A stretch of 64,000 nucleotides of DNA from Solimonas sp036405815 (GCA_036405815.1 DASWWX010000043.1:4367-68366); one strand, 5' to 3'. Positions 41,580 through 51,368 are shown, counted from the first letter of the stretch. The notes: generated by a model not told the origin, from the sequence alone. Translations and numbers: made by a program.

Positions 41580-43877
41580 ATGAAAAACTTCGACGCCTTC
41601 AAAGAGCACGGTGATGTCATCTGGAACATCGCCAACCTGCTGCGGGGGCCTTACCGGCCACCGCAATATCGCCGGGTGATGATTCCGCTCACCGTGTTGC
41701 GCCGCCTCGATTGCGTGCTAGAGGAGACGAAGGACGATGTCATCGCCATGCACAAGGCGCTGAAAGCGGAAACCAAGATGAAGGATGGCAAAAAGATCCC
41801 CAAGCACGACGCCGAGACCATCGAGAAGATCATCAATCAGAAGTTCAAGCTGACCTTCCACAACACCAGCGAGTTCACATTCAAGAAGCTTTTGGGTGAT
41901 GCCGACAAGCTCGCGCCGAACCTGCTCAAGTACATATCCGGTTTCTCCTCCCGCGCCCGGAAGATCATCGAGAAGTTCAACTTCGCCGACGAAATCGAAA
42001 AATTGGAGGAGGCGAACCGGCTCTTCGAGGTCGTCAAGAAGGTCGCCGCCGTGGACCTGCACCCTAAAACCATCTCGAACATCGCCATGGGCTACGTGTT
42101 CGAGGATCTCGTTCGCCGCTTCAACGAGCAGGCCAACGAAGAAGCCGGCGACCACTTCACGCCGCGCGAAGTCATCAAGCTTATGGTGAGCCTGCTCTTC
42201 ACCTATGACGACCTCGTCTACAAGGATGGGAAGGTCATCAAAATCTACGACCCTACCTGCGGCACTGGTGGGATGCTCTCCGAGTCGGAAAAGCTCATCG
42301 TTGATCCCGACAGCGGCCTCAACCCCAGCGCGAACCTCGAACTCTTCGGCCAGGAATACAACCCGGAGTCCTACGCGATCTGCGGCTCCGATCTCATGAT
42401 CAAGGGCGAGGATGTAAAGAACATCGTCTATGGCAACACGCTCGGCACCGGCAAGGCCAAGGAAGGCTTTGTAGATGGGGACGGCCACACGAACGAACGG
42501 TTCCACTACATGCTGGCCAATCCGCCTTTCGGCGTGGAGTGGAAGCCGGAGAAAGACCACGTCACCACCGAGCACGAGCAATTTGGCTTCAAGGGCCGCT
42601 TCGGCCCTGGCCTGCCGCGCATCAATGATGGTGCGTTGCTCTTCCTGCTGCACATGATCTCGAAAATGGAGCCGGCGCCAAAGGATGGCGGCGAAGGCTC
42701 GCGCATCGGCGTTGTCTTCAATGGCTCGCCCCTCTTCACCGGCGATGCGGGTAGTGGCGAGAGCAACATCCGCCGCTGGATCATCGAGAACGACATGCTG
42801 GAGGCCGTCGTCGGACTGCCCGACCAGCTTTTCTACAACACCGGCATCTCCACTTACATCTGGATCGTCACCAACCGAAAGCGCAAGGGGCGCCGAGGCA
42901 AGGTGCAGCTCATCAACGGCACCGACTTCGCGTGGAAGATGAAGAAAAGCCTCGGCGACAAGCGCAAGCAGCTCGGCGATGGCACCGAGGGCATGCCGAA
43001 CCACATCGAGGTGCTCACCAAGCTCTATGGCGACTTCGCGCACGATGTCCGCATGACCGTGGCCGCGATTCAGACCAATGTGGACCCAAAGCGTGACCAG
43101 ACGAAGAGCCTCTTTGTCAGCAAGATTTTCGACAATCAGGACTTCGGTTACCTCAAGATCACCGTCGAGCGTCCGCTGCGGCTGAACTTCGCCGTCACCG
43201 ACCAACGCATCGCGCGCTTCCAACGCACCACCGCCTTTTTGGAACTCGCTCTCTCCCGGAAGCGGAAGGACAAGAAGAAGATTATCGAGGAAGAACTGAA
43301 GGGCGCGGAGGCGCAGGCGGCCATCCTCGAAGTGCTCGGCGGCATGAAGGGCGCGTTTGCTGCCGGCCAGCTCATCAAAGACCGGCCCGTCTTCGCGGAA
43401 CAACTCGCCACCGCCTTTGCGGGGGCAGAGATCACACTCGACTCCAAGCTGCAATCTGCGCTCCTCGCCCCCGGCAGCCTCGGCGAGCGCGATCCCTCGG
43501 CGGAAATCTGCTACGACAAGAGGAGCAAGCCCGAGCCGGACCCCGACCTGCGCGACACCGAGAACGTGCCATTCCCGCCCGATATCGCTTTGCCCCTGCC
43601 ACTCGACTACGAGAGCAAGAAGAACAAGGGCAAGGTGGACGTCGAGCCGCTGCTCAGCCTGGTGGGCGACCACTGCGAAGCCTATCTCGCCGCCGAAGTG
43701 CTGCCCTACCGCCCGGATGCGTGGATTGACCACAGCAAGATCAAGGTCGGCTACGAGATCCCCTTCAATCGCCACTTCTACGAATACGAAGCTCCGCGCC
43801 CGCTGGAAGAGATCGAAAAGGACATCACCGATCTTGAAAAGGAAATCATGTCCATGCTGCAGGCGGTTACGGCATGA
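41580..43877 (+). CDS. hsdM: Type I restriction-modification DNA methylase (M subunit)
   Basis: A 765-residue N6-adenine methylase. The helical N-terminal domain is at about 1-160. Motif I is DPTCGTGG starting at D224, and motif IV is N314-P-P-F. A C-terminal extension of about 200 residues is helical, with a coiled-coil-like end (EEIEKDITDLEKEIMSML). It methylates the recognition adenine chosen by HsdS and is a core part of the M2S1 methylase and of the full R2M2S1 complex. Its stop overlaps the hsdS start (ATGA). Base composition is visibly lower in GC than the flanking genes, indicating horizontal gain. Confidence 0.94.
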   Translation: MKNFDAFKEHGDVIWNIANLLRGPYRPPQYRRVMIPLTVLRRLDCVLEETKDDVIAMHKALKAETKMKDGKKIPKHDAETIEKIINQKFKLTFHNTSEFTFKKLLGDADKLAPNLLKYISGFSSRARKIIEKFNFADEIEKLEEANRLFEVVKKVAAVDLHPKTISNIAMGYVFEDLVRRFNEQANEEAGDHFTPREVIKLMVSLLFTYDDLVYKDGKVIKIYDPTCGTGGMLSESEKLIVDPDSGLNPSANLELFGQEYNPESYAICGSDLMIKGEDVKNIVYGNTLGTGKAKEGFVDGDGHTNERFHYMLANPPFGVEWKPEKDHVTTEHEQFGFKGRFGPGLPRINDGALLFLLHMISKMEPAPKDGGEGSRIGVVFNGSPLFTGDAGSGESNIRRWIIENDMLEAVVGLPDQLFYNTGISTYIWIVTNRKRKGRRGKVQLINGTDFAWKMKKSLGDKRKQLGDGTEGMPNHIEVLTKLYGDFAHDVRMTVAAIQTNVDPKRDQTKSLFVSKIFDNQDFGYLKITVERPLRLNFAVTDQRIARFQRTTAFLELALSRKRKDKKKIIEEELKGAEAQAAILEVLGGMKGAFAAGQLIKDRPVFAEQLATAFAGAEITLDSKLQSALLAPGSLGERDPSAEICYDKRSKPEPDPDLRDTENVPFPPDIALPLPLDYESKKNKGKVDVEPLLSLVGDHCEAYLAAEVLPYRPDAWIDHSKIKVGYEIPFNRHFYEYEAPRPLEEIEKDITDLEKEIMSMLQAVTA

Positions 43878-45229
43878 GCCGTCACCGTTTTTTGAGCGAT
43901 GCGGTGAGCTGCTTTCCGCCCCTGCCGTCCGGTTGGCGAGAAGAAAGGATTCATGACGTTGTCGATCTACGCACCAGCAACGTGGACAAAAAGTCGGAGG
44001 AGGGAGAGAAGGCAGTCAGGCTGTGCAACTACGTTGACGTTTACAAAAACGCCAAAGTCACGATGGCCATCGACTTCATGGAAGCCACGGCTACAGATGC
44101 GCAGATTGATCGCTTTTCTCTGCGTATTGGCGATGTCGTCATCACGAAGGACTCGGAAACTCCCGACGATATTGGAGTGCCGGCCTTAATTGCCGAAACT
44201 GCGCCTGACCTTGTTTGCGGCTACCATCTCACGATCCTGCGTCCGAATGAAAACGCAGTCGAGGGCGGCTACCTTCTCTACGCCGTTGCGTCGCGCCTCA
44301 GCGCTTATCAGTTCTACTTGGCTGCGAATGGCGTAACTCGCTTTGGTCTCACGTATCAGGGCACGAAAAATCTGCGCATCGCCCTTCCCTCGGTCCCAGA
44401 GCAGCAGAAAATCGCCTCGTTTCTGGACTGGAAGACCGGGCAGATTGATGAGCTGACCGCGCGGAAGCAGGAACTGCTGGAGAAGCTCAAGGAAAAGCGC
44501 CTCGCGGTCATCACCCAAGCCGTCACCCGCGGCCTCAACCCCGCCGTCCCCCTCCGCGACTCCGGCATCCCCTGGCTCGGTCAAGTGCCGAAGCATTGGG
44601 AAGTTAGGCGGCTAAAATTCACTGCCAGCGAGCGTTTAAAGTATGGTGCAAATGAGTCCGCAGAATCGGATGACCCTGATTGCCCGCGATACATCCGCAT
44701 CACGGACATCAAAGAGGATGGGACATTGCACGAGGACACTTTTCGCTCCCTTCCGCCGGAATTGGCCGAACCTTACTTACTCCAAGATGGAGATTTGCTG
44801 CTTGCGCGGAGTGGGGCGACCGTTGGAAAGACGTTCCAGTACCTCCAAACCTGGGGAGAAGCCGCGTATGCAGGCTACTTGATTCGGTTCCGAGTAGACC
44901 CAACGCTCTTGTCGGCACGGTTCGCCTACTATTTCCTTCGATCAAAGTTCTACTGGGCGTGTATCAACGCTTCGCTAATCCAAGCAACGATCCAAAACTT
45001 TAGCGCCGAAAAGTATGCGGACATCAATGTGCCGCTCCCTCCTCTTAAAGAACAGGATCAGATCGTCGCTGAACTCGAAAAGCAGAAGGCAATGACGGAC
45101 AAGCTGGAGGACGCGATAAGCCAAGCTATCGTGCGGCTGACCGAATACCGCAGGGCCCTCATCACCGCTGCGACGGTGGGCAAGATCGACGTTCGCAACG
45201 TCACAATCCCCCAAAAACCCGTTGCTTAG
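43874..45229 (+). CDS. hsdS: Type I restriction-modification specificity subunit
   Basis: A 451-residue HsdS with two target recognition domains, at about 15-170 and 235-395. Each is followed by a long conserved helix: 'PEQQKIASFLDWKTGQIDELTARKQELLEKLKEKR' in outline, and 'LKEQDQIVAELEKQKAMTDKLEDAI'. 'IPWLGQVPKHWEVRRLKF' opens the second half in the usual way. The two domains bind the two halves of a bipartite DNA site. The next gene starts 2 bases after the stop. Confidence 0.93.
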   Translation: MSRHRFLSDAVSCFPPLPSGWREERIHDVVDLRTSNVDKKSEEGEKAVRLCNYVDVYKNAKVTMAIDFMEATATDAQIDRFSLRIGDVVITKDSETPDDIGVPALIAETAPDLVCGYHLTILRPNENAVEGGYLLYAVASRLSAYQFYLAANGVTRFGLTYQGTKNLRIALPSVPEQQKIASFLDWKTGQIDELTARKQELLEKLKEKRLAVITQAVTRGLNPAVPLRDSGIPWLGQVPKHWEVRRLKFTASERLKYGANESAESDDPDCPRYIRITDIKEDGTLHEDTFRSLPPELAEPYLLQDGDLLLARSGATVGKTFQYLQTWGEAAYAGYLIRFRVDPTLLSARFAYYFLRSKFYWACINASLIQATIQNFSAEKYADINVPLPPLKEQDQIVAELEKQKAMTDKLEDAISQAIVRLTEYRRALITAATVGKIDVRNVTIPQKPVA

Positions 45230-45231
45230 CC

Positions 45232-45837
45232 ATGCCTCTGAATGCCCAAGGCTACTTCAATGCACTCCGCAGCTACCTCAACACCGCTAGCTACGAGGTC
45301 ACGGAAACCGACGGAGGGCGCATCGTGATGAAGGAGAAAGTCTTCGTCGGGGGATCGCCAAAGCCCGTTGAGTATCGCGTCCGGCTTGCCGTGACTGGCG
45401 AGGCGCTGGTTATCAACCTCGATAGGAAGAACCGAAAAGGAAACTCTGACCCTCTCTTCCACTTCCTTAACGACAATGCCAAGCCTTGGTCGAAGCGCTG
45501 CGACTTCGTGGTCTTCCATCGCGTGCGAGAGCGAATCAATGTGCATTGCTTCGAGTTCAAGTCCGCCACCCTCCCAGACGCGCTGGTGGATCAGTTGGAA
45601 GCTGGCGAAGCGTGGTGTCGAGCACTGCGCAGCACGATCAGGCACTACACCGGCGATGCGAAGCCGCTTCACCTGACTAAATTTGTCCTGTCGTGCCACC
45701 CGAACCCCGCGCCATATCTGGACACCGCCGGGAAATACCTCCAACGCGATCACTCCATCCGGCACTACCTGTATCAGGACATCGACGGCCTCTCCCTCGA
45801 CGCCTTGGACAATACCAACGTCGAATCGATCAACTGA
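45232..45837 (+). CDS. Unknown protein embedded in the type I R-M operon, PD-(D/E)xK-like
   Basis: A 201-residue protein with 2 bases to hsdS and 5 bases to hsdR, so certainly co-transcribed. I do not recognise a named family. The centre reads 'CDFVVFHRVRERINVHCFEFKS': D91, then E108-x-K110, and Q121 in 'DALVDQLEAG', spaced like the D...ExK...Q active site of PD-(D/E)xK nucleases. An N-terminal 'VEYRVRLAVTGEALVINLDRK' region is beta-rich. It could be an accessory nuclease or a regulator with a nuclease-like fold. HsdR has its own PD-ExK site, so this one would be additional. Confidence 0.75.
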   Translation: MPLNAQGYFNALRSYLNTASYEVTETDGGRIVMKEKVFVGGSPKPVEYRVRLAVTGEALVINLDRKNRKGNSDPLFHFLNDNAKPWSKRCDFVVFHRVRERINVHCFEFKSATLPDALVDQLEAGEAWCRALRSTIRHYTGDAKPLHLTKFVLSCHPNPAPYLDTAGKYLQRDHSIRHYLYQDIDGLSLDALDNTNVESIN

Positions 45838-45842
45838 GCGCC

Positions 45843-48800
45843 ATGAAAAAGCACACCGAAGCCCGTCTTGAGGACGCGATCATTGATCACCTGACCACGC
45901 AGGGCGGATACGTCTTCGTGGATTACCGCGAAGGCGCCGCGAAGGATCGCTACGACAAGGCGCGGGCACTCGATCCAGCGCTGGTGGTGAGTTTCATCCA
46001 GGCCACGCAGGAGAAGCTATGGAAGAGCCTGGCCGCCATCCATGGGGAGGAGACCTCCAAGGTGGTGGTGGATCATCTAGTGAAGGAGCTAGAAACCAAG
46101 GGCATGCTCAAGGTGCTGCGGCAGGGCTTCAAGTGCTACGGGAAGTTGCTCCGCGTGGCGGTCTTTGCCCCGAGCAACCGGATGAACCCGGACACGCTCG
46201 CGCTCTACGGCCAGAACGTGCTGTCGGTGACACGGCAGCTCTACTACGGCACGGAGCATTCCAAGTCGCTGGATCTGGTGCTCTTCCTTAACGGCCTTCC
46301 CATCGCGACAGCGGAACTCAAGAACCCACTCTCCGGCCAGACAGTTGAAGACGCGAAGAAGCAATACAAGCGGGACCGCGACCACCGAGAACCACTCTTT
46401 GATTTCACCAAGCGCACGCTGGTGCATTTCGCGGTGGATCAGGACCAGGTCTTCATGGCCACGCGCTTGAGCGGGGACAAAACGCATTTCCTCCCCCTCA
46501 ACCGCGGCAACGAAGGACACGCCGGGAATCCGCCCGCCAGCGATGGCGGCTACCGCACGGCCTACCTTTGGTGTGAGGTATGGCAGCGGGATAGCCTGCT
46601 AGACATTCTCGGGTGTTTCATGCATCTGCAAGTCGAGGAGAAGCGAATCCTCACGGACGATGGCATCAAGAAGATCACCAAGGAAACGATGATCTTTCCC
46701 CGGTATCACCAGCTCGACTGCGTGCGGCGGATGGTGGGCCACGCCAAGAAGCACGGGCCGGGGCACAATTATCTTGTGCAGCATTCGGCTGGTTCCGGAA
46801 AGTCCAACTCCATTGCCTGGCTGGCGCACCGGCTCTCGTCCTTGCACGACGACGCCGATGAGAAGATTTTCGATTCCGTGATCGTGGTGACGGACCGCCG
46901 CATCCTCGATCAGCAGCTCCAGAACACGATCTACCAGTTCGACCACAAACAAGGCGTGGTGCAGAAGGTAGACGAGGACACGCGACAGCTCGTTCAGGCG
47001 CTGGCCAATGGCACGCCGATCATCATCACCACGCTGCAAAAATTTCCCTTCATTGCCGAGACGCTGGAAAAGCTACGGGAAGAGAACCTTCCCGGCATCG
47101 CCATTTCCACAAAGGACAAGCAATTCGCTGTGATCGTGGACGAGGCGCACAGCTCACAGTCCGGCGAGAGCGCGATGGAGCTGAAAGGCGTGCTTAACGC
47201 CGACCGGCTGCGGGAGGAAGCGGCGGAATACGTGGTCAATCAAGGATTGGACCCGGACGACGACGCGGATCATCTGGCCGGTGTGGTGCGGGAGATGATG
47301 AAGCGAGGCAAGCAGCACAACTTGAGCTTCTTCGCCTTTACCGCGACGCCAAAGTACAAAACTCTAAAAGTCTTTGATGAGCCCGGCCCCACTGGGCAAG
47401 CACCATTTCACCTCTACACGATGCGGCAGGCCATTGAGGAGAAGTTCATCCTCGACGTGCTGAAGAACTACGTGACTTACGAGGCTTATTTCCGCCTCGT
47501 GCAGGTGGGCGACGATGATCCACACGTGCAACGGAAGAAAGCCGCAAGGGCCTTGGCACGAACGCTGACTTTCCATGCGGTGAACCTGCGGACGAAAACC
47601 GAGGTGATCGTCGAGCACTTCCGCACCCATGTGAGACACAAGATCGGCGGCCGCGCCAAAGCGATGGTGGTGACGGATGGCCGGCTTCACGCCGTCCGCT
47701 ACAAGCAGGCGTTCGACGCTTACATTGCCGAGAAGGGTTACACCGATGTAAAGACGCTGGTGGCTTTCTCTGGCCTCGTGGAGGACCCGGACGCACCAGG
47801 GAAGAGCTTCACTGAAGTCAGCATGAACGGCGGCATCAAGGAAAGCGAACTGCCGGAGCGCTTCGACAGCCACGAATACCAGGTGCTGCTCGTGGCGGAG
47901 AAGTATCAAACCGGCTTCGATCAACCGTTGCTGCACACGATGTATGTGGACAAGAAACTCACAGGCTTGCAGGCCGTGCAGACGCTCTCCCGCTTGAATC
48001 GCACTTGCGCGGGAAAAGAAGACACCTTCATCCTCGATTTCCGCAACACGCCCGAGGAAATCTTTGCCGCCTTCAAGCCCTACTACGAGAACACGCCCTC
48101 CGAGCCACTCACGGATGCACAGCACCTCTACCGGCTCCAGCACCAAATCGAAGAGACACGGCTCATTCATGAGGAGGAGGTGAAGGCTTTCTGCGCGGTG
48201 TATTTCAGGCCGCGCCGCAAGGAGACCGTGAAAGATCAGGCCGAGATGAGCGGCATCCTTGACCAAGCCGTGGAGAGATTTAAAGAGCGGGACGAGGAAG
48301 AGCGCGAGGAGGGGAAGACGCTGTTCGTGAACTTCCGCAACATGTATGGCTTCCTCTCGCAGGTGATCCCGTATCAAGACTCGGACTTGGAGCAGCTTTA
48401 CACCTACCTGCGCTTCCTGCTGACCAAGCTGCCGAAACGCGACACCGGACCTGGCTATCACCTCGAAGAGGAAGTCGAGCTACAGTACTACCGGCTCCAG
48501 AAAATCAGCGAAGGCCAGATCGACCTCAACACCGGCGACGGCAAACCGCTCAAGGGCCCGACCGACGTCGGCACCGGACAGGAAGATCCCAAGATTAAGC
48601 TCTCCGAGCTGATCGACATCCTCAACGAACGCTTCGGCACCGACTTCACCCAGGCCGATCAGCTCTTCTTTGATCAGATTCAGGAGGAGGCCGTCGAGAG
48701 CGAAACATTGAAGAAGGCCGCGGCCGCGAACTCAAAGGACGACTTCCGCTATGTCTTTGAGAAAGCCTTCGAAGGTCTCATCATCGACCGCATGGAAGGC

Positions 48801-48920
48801 AACGAGGAGATTTTCGGAAAGCTCATGGCAGATGGTGATTTCAGGAAGCTGGCTGTCGAGCACCTACTTCATAAAGTCTACGGTGCACTGAAGAACTCCA
48901 AAGACGAGAAGCCTACGTAG
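45843..48920 (+). CDS. hsdR: Type I restriction enzyme R subunit (nuclease/translocase)
   Basis: A 1025-residue HsdR from ATG 45843; an upstream in-frame ATG at 45693 lies inside the preceding gene and is rejected. The nuclease domain has D144 and E158-x-K160 in 'LDLVLFLNGLPIATAELKN'. The motor has Walker A AGSGKS (316-321), DEAH at 433-436, and 'FFAFTATPKYKT' as motif III. 'LSRLNRT' is the motif VI-like end. The C-terminal helical domain, for M/S contact, follows from about residue 800. It translocates DNA with ATP and cuts unmodified DNA. It is the last gene of the four-gene operon. Confidence 0.95.
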   Translation: MKKHTEARLEDAIIDHLTTQGGYVFVDYREGAAKDRYDKARALDPALVVSFIQATQEKLWKSLAAIHGEETSKVVVDHLVKELETKGMLKVLRQGFKCYGKLLRVAVFAPSNRMNPDTLALYGQNVLSVTRQLYYGTEHSKSLDLVLFLNGLPIATAELKNPLSGQTVEDAKKQYKRDRDHREPLFDFTKRTLVHFAVDQDQVFMATRLSGDKTHFLPLNRGNEGHAGNPPASDGGYRTAYLWCEVWQRDSLLDILGCFMHLQVEEKRILTDDGIKKITKETMIFPRYHQLDCVRRMVGHAKKHGPGHNYLVQHSAGSGKSNSIAWLAHRLSSLHDDADEKIFDSVIVVTDRRILDQQLQNTIYQFDHKQGVVQKVDEDTRQLVQALANGTPIIITTLQKFPFIAETLEKLREENLPGIAISTKDKQFAVIVDEAHSSQSGESAMELKGVLNADRLREEAAEYVVNQGLDPDDDADHLAGVVREMMKRGKQHNLSFFAFTATPKYKTLKVFDEPGPTGQAPFHLYTMRQAIEEKFILDVLKNYVTYEAYFRLVQVGDDDPHVQRKKAARALARTLTFHAVNLRTKTEVIVEHFRTHVRHKIGGRAKAMVVTDGRLHAVRYKQAFDAYIAEKGYTDVKTLVAFSGLVEDPDAPGKSFTEVSMNGGIKESELPERFDSHEYQVLLVAEKYQTGFDQPLLHTMYVDKKLTGLQAVQTLSRLNRTCAGKEDTFILDFRNTPEEIFAAFKPYYENTPSEPLTDAQHLYRLQHQIEETRLIHEEEVKAFCAVYFRPRRKETVKDQAEMSGILDQAVERFKERDEEEREEGKTLFVNFRNMYGFLSQVIPYQDSDLEQLYTYLRFLLTKLPKRDTGPGYHLEEEVELQYYRLQKISEGQIDLNTGDGKPLKGPTDVGTGQEDPKIKLSELIDILNERFGTDFTQADQLFFDQIQEEAVESETLKKAAAANSKDDFRYVFEKAFEGLIIDRMEGNEEIFGKLMADGDFRKLAVEHLLHKVYGALKNSKDEKPT

Positions 48921-49157
48921 CACTCGTCACCTCACCGAGAGCGATGGTCGGGGCAACTGCCCTTCAACAACCGCCCAGGTCGTCGCCGTGATGCTGGAGA
49001 AGCAGCATCGCCTGTGACCTGATGCATGGCTTCGACTGGAAACAGCGCCGGCAATCCATGGGTAAAACTCGGCGAAAGTCCGTATCCAAACAACGCCCTA
49101 CTTTACCCCGAGACCCTGACGAAGCTAGGCGACGCCAGAGGCCTCGGGTGAAGACAG

Positions 49158-49553
49158 CTACCTGAAGTCTGCGGCGAGCTTCCATCTGACGCTCCCGGGA
49201 AGCAGGCATTCCCAGAAACGCCAACCGTTCACCGGATTGCCGGTAATAGCCACGGCCGCGGCAGAAGGGGATGTATATCGCTTGCCGTTCATCACCAAGG
49301 CGCCGTCCTTAACCAAGGCGATGTACTGCTGGCCCTTGTACGTCGCACGAAACTGCGTGCCATGGGCAAACGAAATGCCCTTTGAAACCCAGGCTACGCC
49401 TCCCGGCTCTGCGACCGCCGCTGCTCCGCTTTTTTGCGCTGGCTTCGCGAGGCCGAGGAGTTCCCTGAGAACGTCGTTTTCCGTCATCTCCTCCGAACGA
49501 CGACGTGACGTAAGCTCTTTGAACACCTCAAAGTCCACAGATATTTCAGCCAT
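49158..49553 (-). CDS. Small protein with RAMA/DUF4357-like C-terminal domain
   Basis: A 131-residue protein; the start at 49553 follows a perfect AAAGGAGG site. The C-terminal half reads 'FRATYKGQQYIALVKDGALV', 'GKRYTSPSAAAVAITGNPVNGWRFWE', which fits RAMA (restriction enzyme adenine methylase associated) or DUF4357-type domains. These are thought to recognise modified DNA or to sit on restriction components. The first 45 residues (FEVFKELTSRRRSEEMTEND onward) look helical. It converges on the hsdR end with 237 bases between, so it may be a satellite of the R-M island. Its upstream region is unusually AT-rich. Confidence 0.72.
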   Translation of the reverse strand: MAEISVDFEVFKELTSRRRSEEMTENDVLRELLGLAKPAQKSGAAAVAEPGGVAWVSKGISFAHGTQFRATYKGQQYIALVKDGALVMNGKRYTSPSAAAVAITGNPVNGWRFWECLLPGSVRWKLAADFR

Positions 49554-49889
49554 TGCTATACCTCCTTTATTCAATATAGGAGTAATAGTAGCAAATATAG
49601 ATTCCTTGCGCCAGCCGGGGGCATGGGTTGCCCGCAGTTCCAGCCGGCACTAGGGTGAGCTGTCGAGGAAGCGTCGGCAGGAGCGCTATATGCGCCTTAA
49701 TACCGCGCTACTCGCACACGATGGTTGGCCGGGGCTAAGCGCGTTGGCACTCATGCCCAACTCCGCTAGGAACTTCTATCGCGAGCGTGAGAAGCACCAA
49801 TCGCCCGAGCTCTTGGCCCCCAAATCATTGCGGATCGAAGGCATGATGCACGATCCTGCGATACGGCCCTCAACACTTATCGCCCACCC
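49554..49889. other. Gene-free stretch at the island edge
   Basis: These 336 bases lie between the divergent starts of the RAMA-like gene and the symporter. The left 60 bases are AT-rich and hold the promoter and AAAGGAGG site of the RAMA-like gene. The rest has short chance ORFs only, and I see no tRNA, repeat pair or integrase remnant. It probably contains the right boundary of acquired DNA. Confidence 0.5.
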
Positions 49890-51335
49890 GTGGACACCCT
49901 CATCAACACCCTCAACTCCCTGATCTGGAGCAAGGCCCTCATCGCCCTGTGCCTGGGCGCGGGCCTGTACTTCTCCTTCCGCACGCGCTTCATGCAGGTG
50001 CGGGGCTTTGCGGAGATGATCCGGCTGATGCGCGCGGGTAGCGCGTCGGCGTCGGGTGTATCGCCGTTCCAGGCGCTGGCGATGTCGCTGTCCGGGCGCG
50101 TGGGTATCGGCAACATCGCGGGGGTGGCCACGGCCATTGCCTATGGCGGGCCGGGGGCGGTGTTCTGGATGTGGATGGTGGCCTTTCTCGGGGCGTCCAC
50201 GGCCTACGTGGAATCCACGCTCGCGCAGATCTACAAGGAGCGCGACGAGCAGGGCCTGTATCGCGGCGGCCCGGCGTACTACATCGAGAAGGCCATGGGC
50301 CAGAAGTGGTACGCGTGGACCTTTGCGGTGGCCACGGTGCTGGCCACAGGCTTCCTGCTGCCGGGCGTGCAGGCCAACGGTATCGCGCTGAGCATGGAGG
50401 CGGCCTGGGGCATCCCGCCGACGGTGATCGCGGCGGGCATCGTCGTGGTGCTGGGATTCATCATCTTCGGCGGCGTGCGGCGCATCGCGCGCTTTGCGGA
50501 GCTGGTGGTGCCGTTCATGGCGGCGGCGTACATCCTGGTGGCGTTGGTGATCATGTTCCTCAACGTGCATAAGGTGCCGGAGGTGGTGGCGCTGATCTTC
50601 CGCAGCGCGTTCGGCATGGAAGCGGCCTTCGGCGCGGTGCTGGGGCTGGCGGTGGAATGGGGCGTGAAGCGCGGCGTCTATTCCAACGAGGCCGGCCAGG
50701 GCACGGGCCCGCATCCGGCGGCGGCGGCGGAGGTCAGCCACCCGGCCAAGCAGGGTTACGTGCAGGCGTTCTCGATCTACGTGGACACGCTGCTGGTGTG
50801 CTCGGCCACGGCGTTCATGATCCTATGCACGGACATGTACAACGTGATCCAGCCGGCTGGCGGGTTCATCCGCGAATCGCTGGCGGGCGTCGCGCCGGGG
50901 CCGGGGTTTGCGCAGGCGGCGGTGGAATCGACGATGCCGGGTTACGGCGCGGGCTTTGTCGCGTTCGCGATTCTGTTCTTCGCGTTCACGACGATCGTCG
51001 CCTACTACTACATGGCGGAAACCAATCTGAAGTACATCAACCGGCAGGTGCATAAGCCGTGGATGGTGCTGGTGCTGCGCCTCGGCCTGCTCGCGGCGGT
51101 GACCTACGGCACGGTGCGCAGCGCGGATACCGCCTGGGCGCTGGGCGATATCGGCGTGGGCCTGATGGCCTGGCTCAACCTGGTGGCGATCCTGATCATC
51201 CAGCGCCCCGCCCTGGCCGCCCTCAGGGATTACGAGTCGCAGAGGCGCGCCGGTGCGGAGCCGGTGTTCGATCCGGAGAAGCTGGGGATTCGCAATGCGG
51301 CGTTCTGGGTGGAGCGGTTGAAGGGGCGGCAGTAG
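49890..51335 (+). CDS. Sodium:alanine/amino-acid symporter (AGCS family)
   Basis: A 481-residue inner-membrane carrier starting at GTG 49890; no ribosome site is visible and no ATG is near, so the start is moderately sure. About eleven hydrophobic helices are present. Family signatures are 'GRVGIGNIAGVATAI', 'GGPGAVFWMWMVAFLGASTAY', 'RGVYSNEAGQGTGPHPAAAA' and 'FFAFTTIVAYYYMAE'. It imports alanine or glycine with sodium. Composition is again that of the host genome, so it lies outside or at the end of the R-M island. Confidence 0.9.
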   Translation: MDTLINTLNSLIWSKALIALCLGAGLYFSFRTRFMQVRGFAEMIRLMRAGSASASGVSPFQALAMSLSGRVGIGNIAGVATAIAYGGPGAVFWMWMVAFLGASTAYVESTLAQIYKERDEQGLYRGGPAYYIEKAMGQKWYAWTFAVATVLATGFLLPGVQANGIALSMEAAWGIPPTVIAAGIVVVLGFIIFGGVRRIARFAELVVPFMAAAYILVALVIMFLNVHKVPEVVALIFRSAFGMEAAFGAVLGLAVEWGVKRGVYSNEAGQGTGPHPAAAAEVSHPAKQGYVQAFSIYVDTLLVCSATAFMILCTDMYNVIQPAGGFIRESLAGVAPGPGFAQAAVESTMPGYGAGFVAFAILFFAFTTIVAYYYMAETNLKYINRQVHKPWMVLVLRLGLLAAVTYGTVRSADTAWALGDIGVGLMAWLNLVAILIIQRPALAALRDYESQRRAGAEPVFDPEKLGIRNAAFWVERLKGRQ

Positions 51336-51368
51336 GCCGCAGCCTCTCTCCACCGTTATTCAGCGCCC

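Noticed and set aside
45693..45842. Longer hsdR start at 45693
   Set aside because: It lies inside the preceding co-oriented gene and reads as arginine/proline-rich shadow. ATG 45843 begins a normal HsdR N-terminus.
48964..49224. 86-codon frame on the minus strand after hsdR
   Set aside because: It has no ribosome site or domain and overlaps the end of the RAMA-like gene in another frame. It could be eroded coding sequence but nothing supports it.
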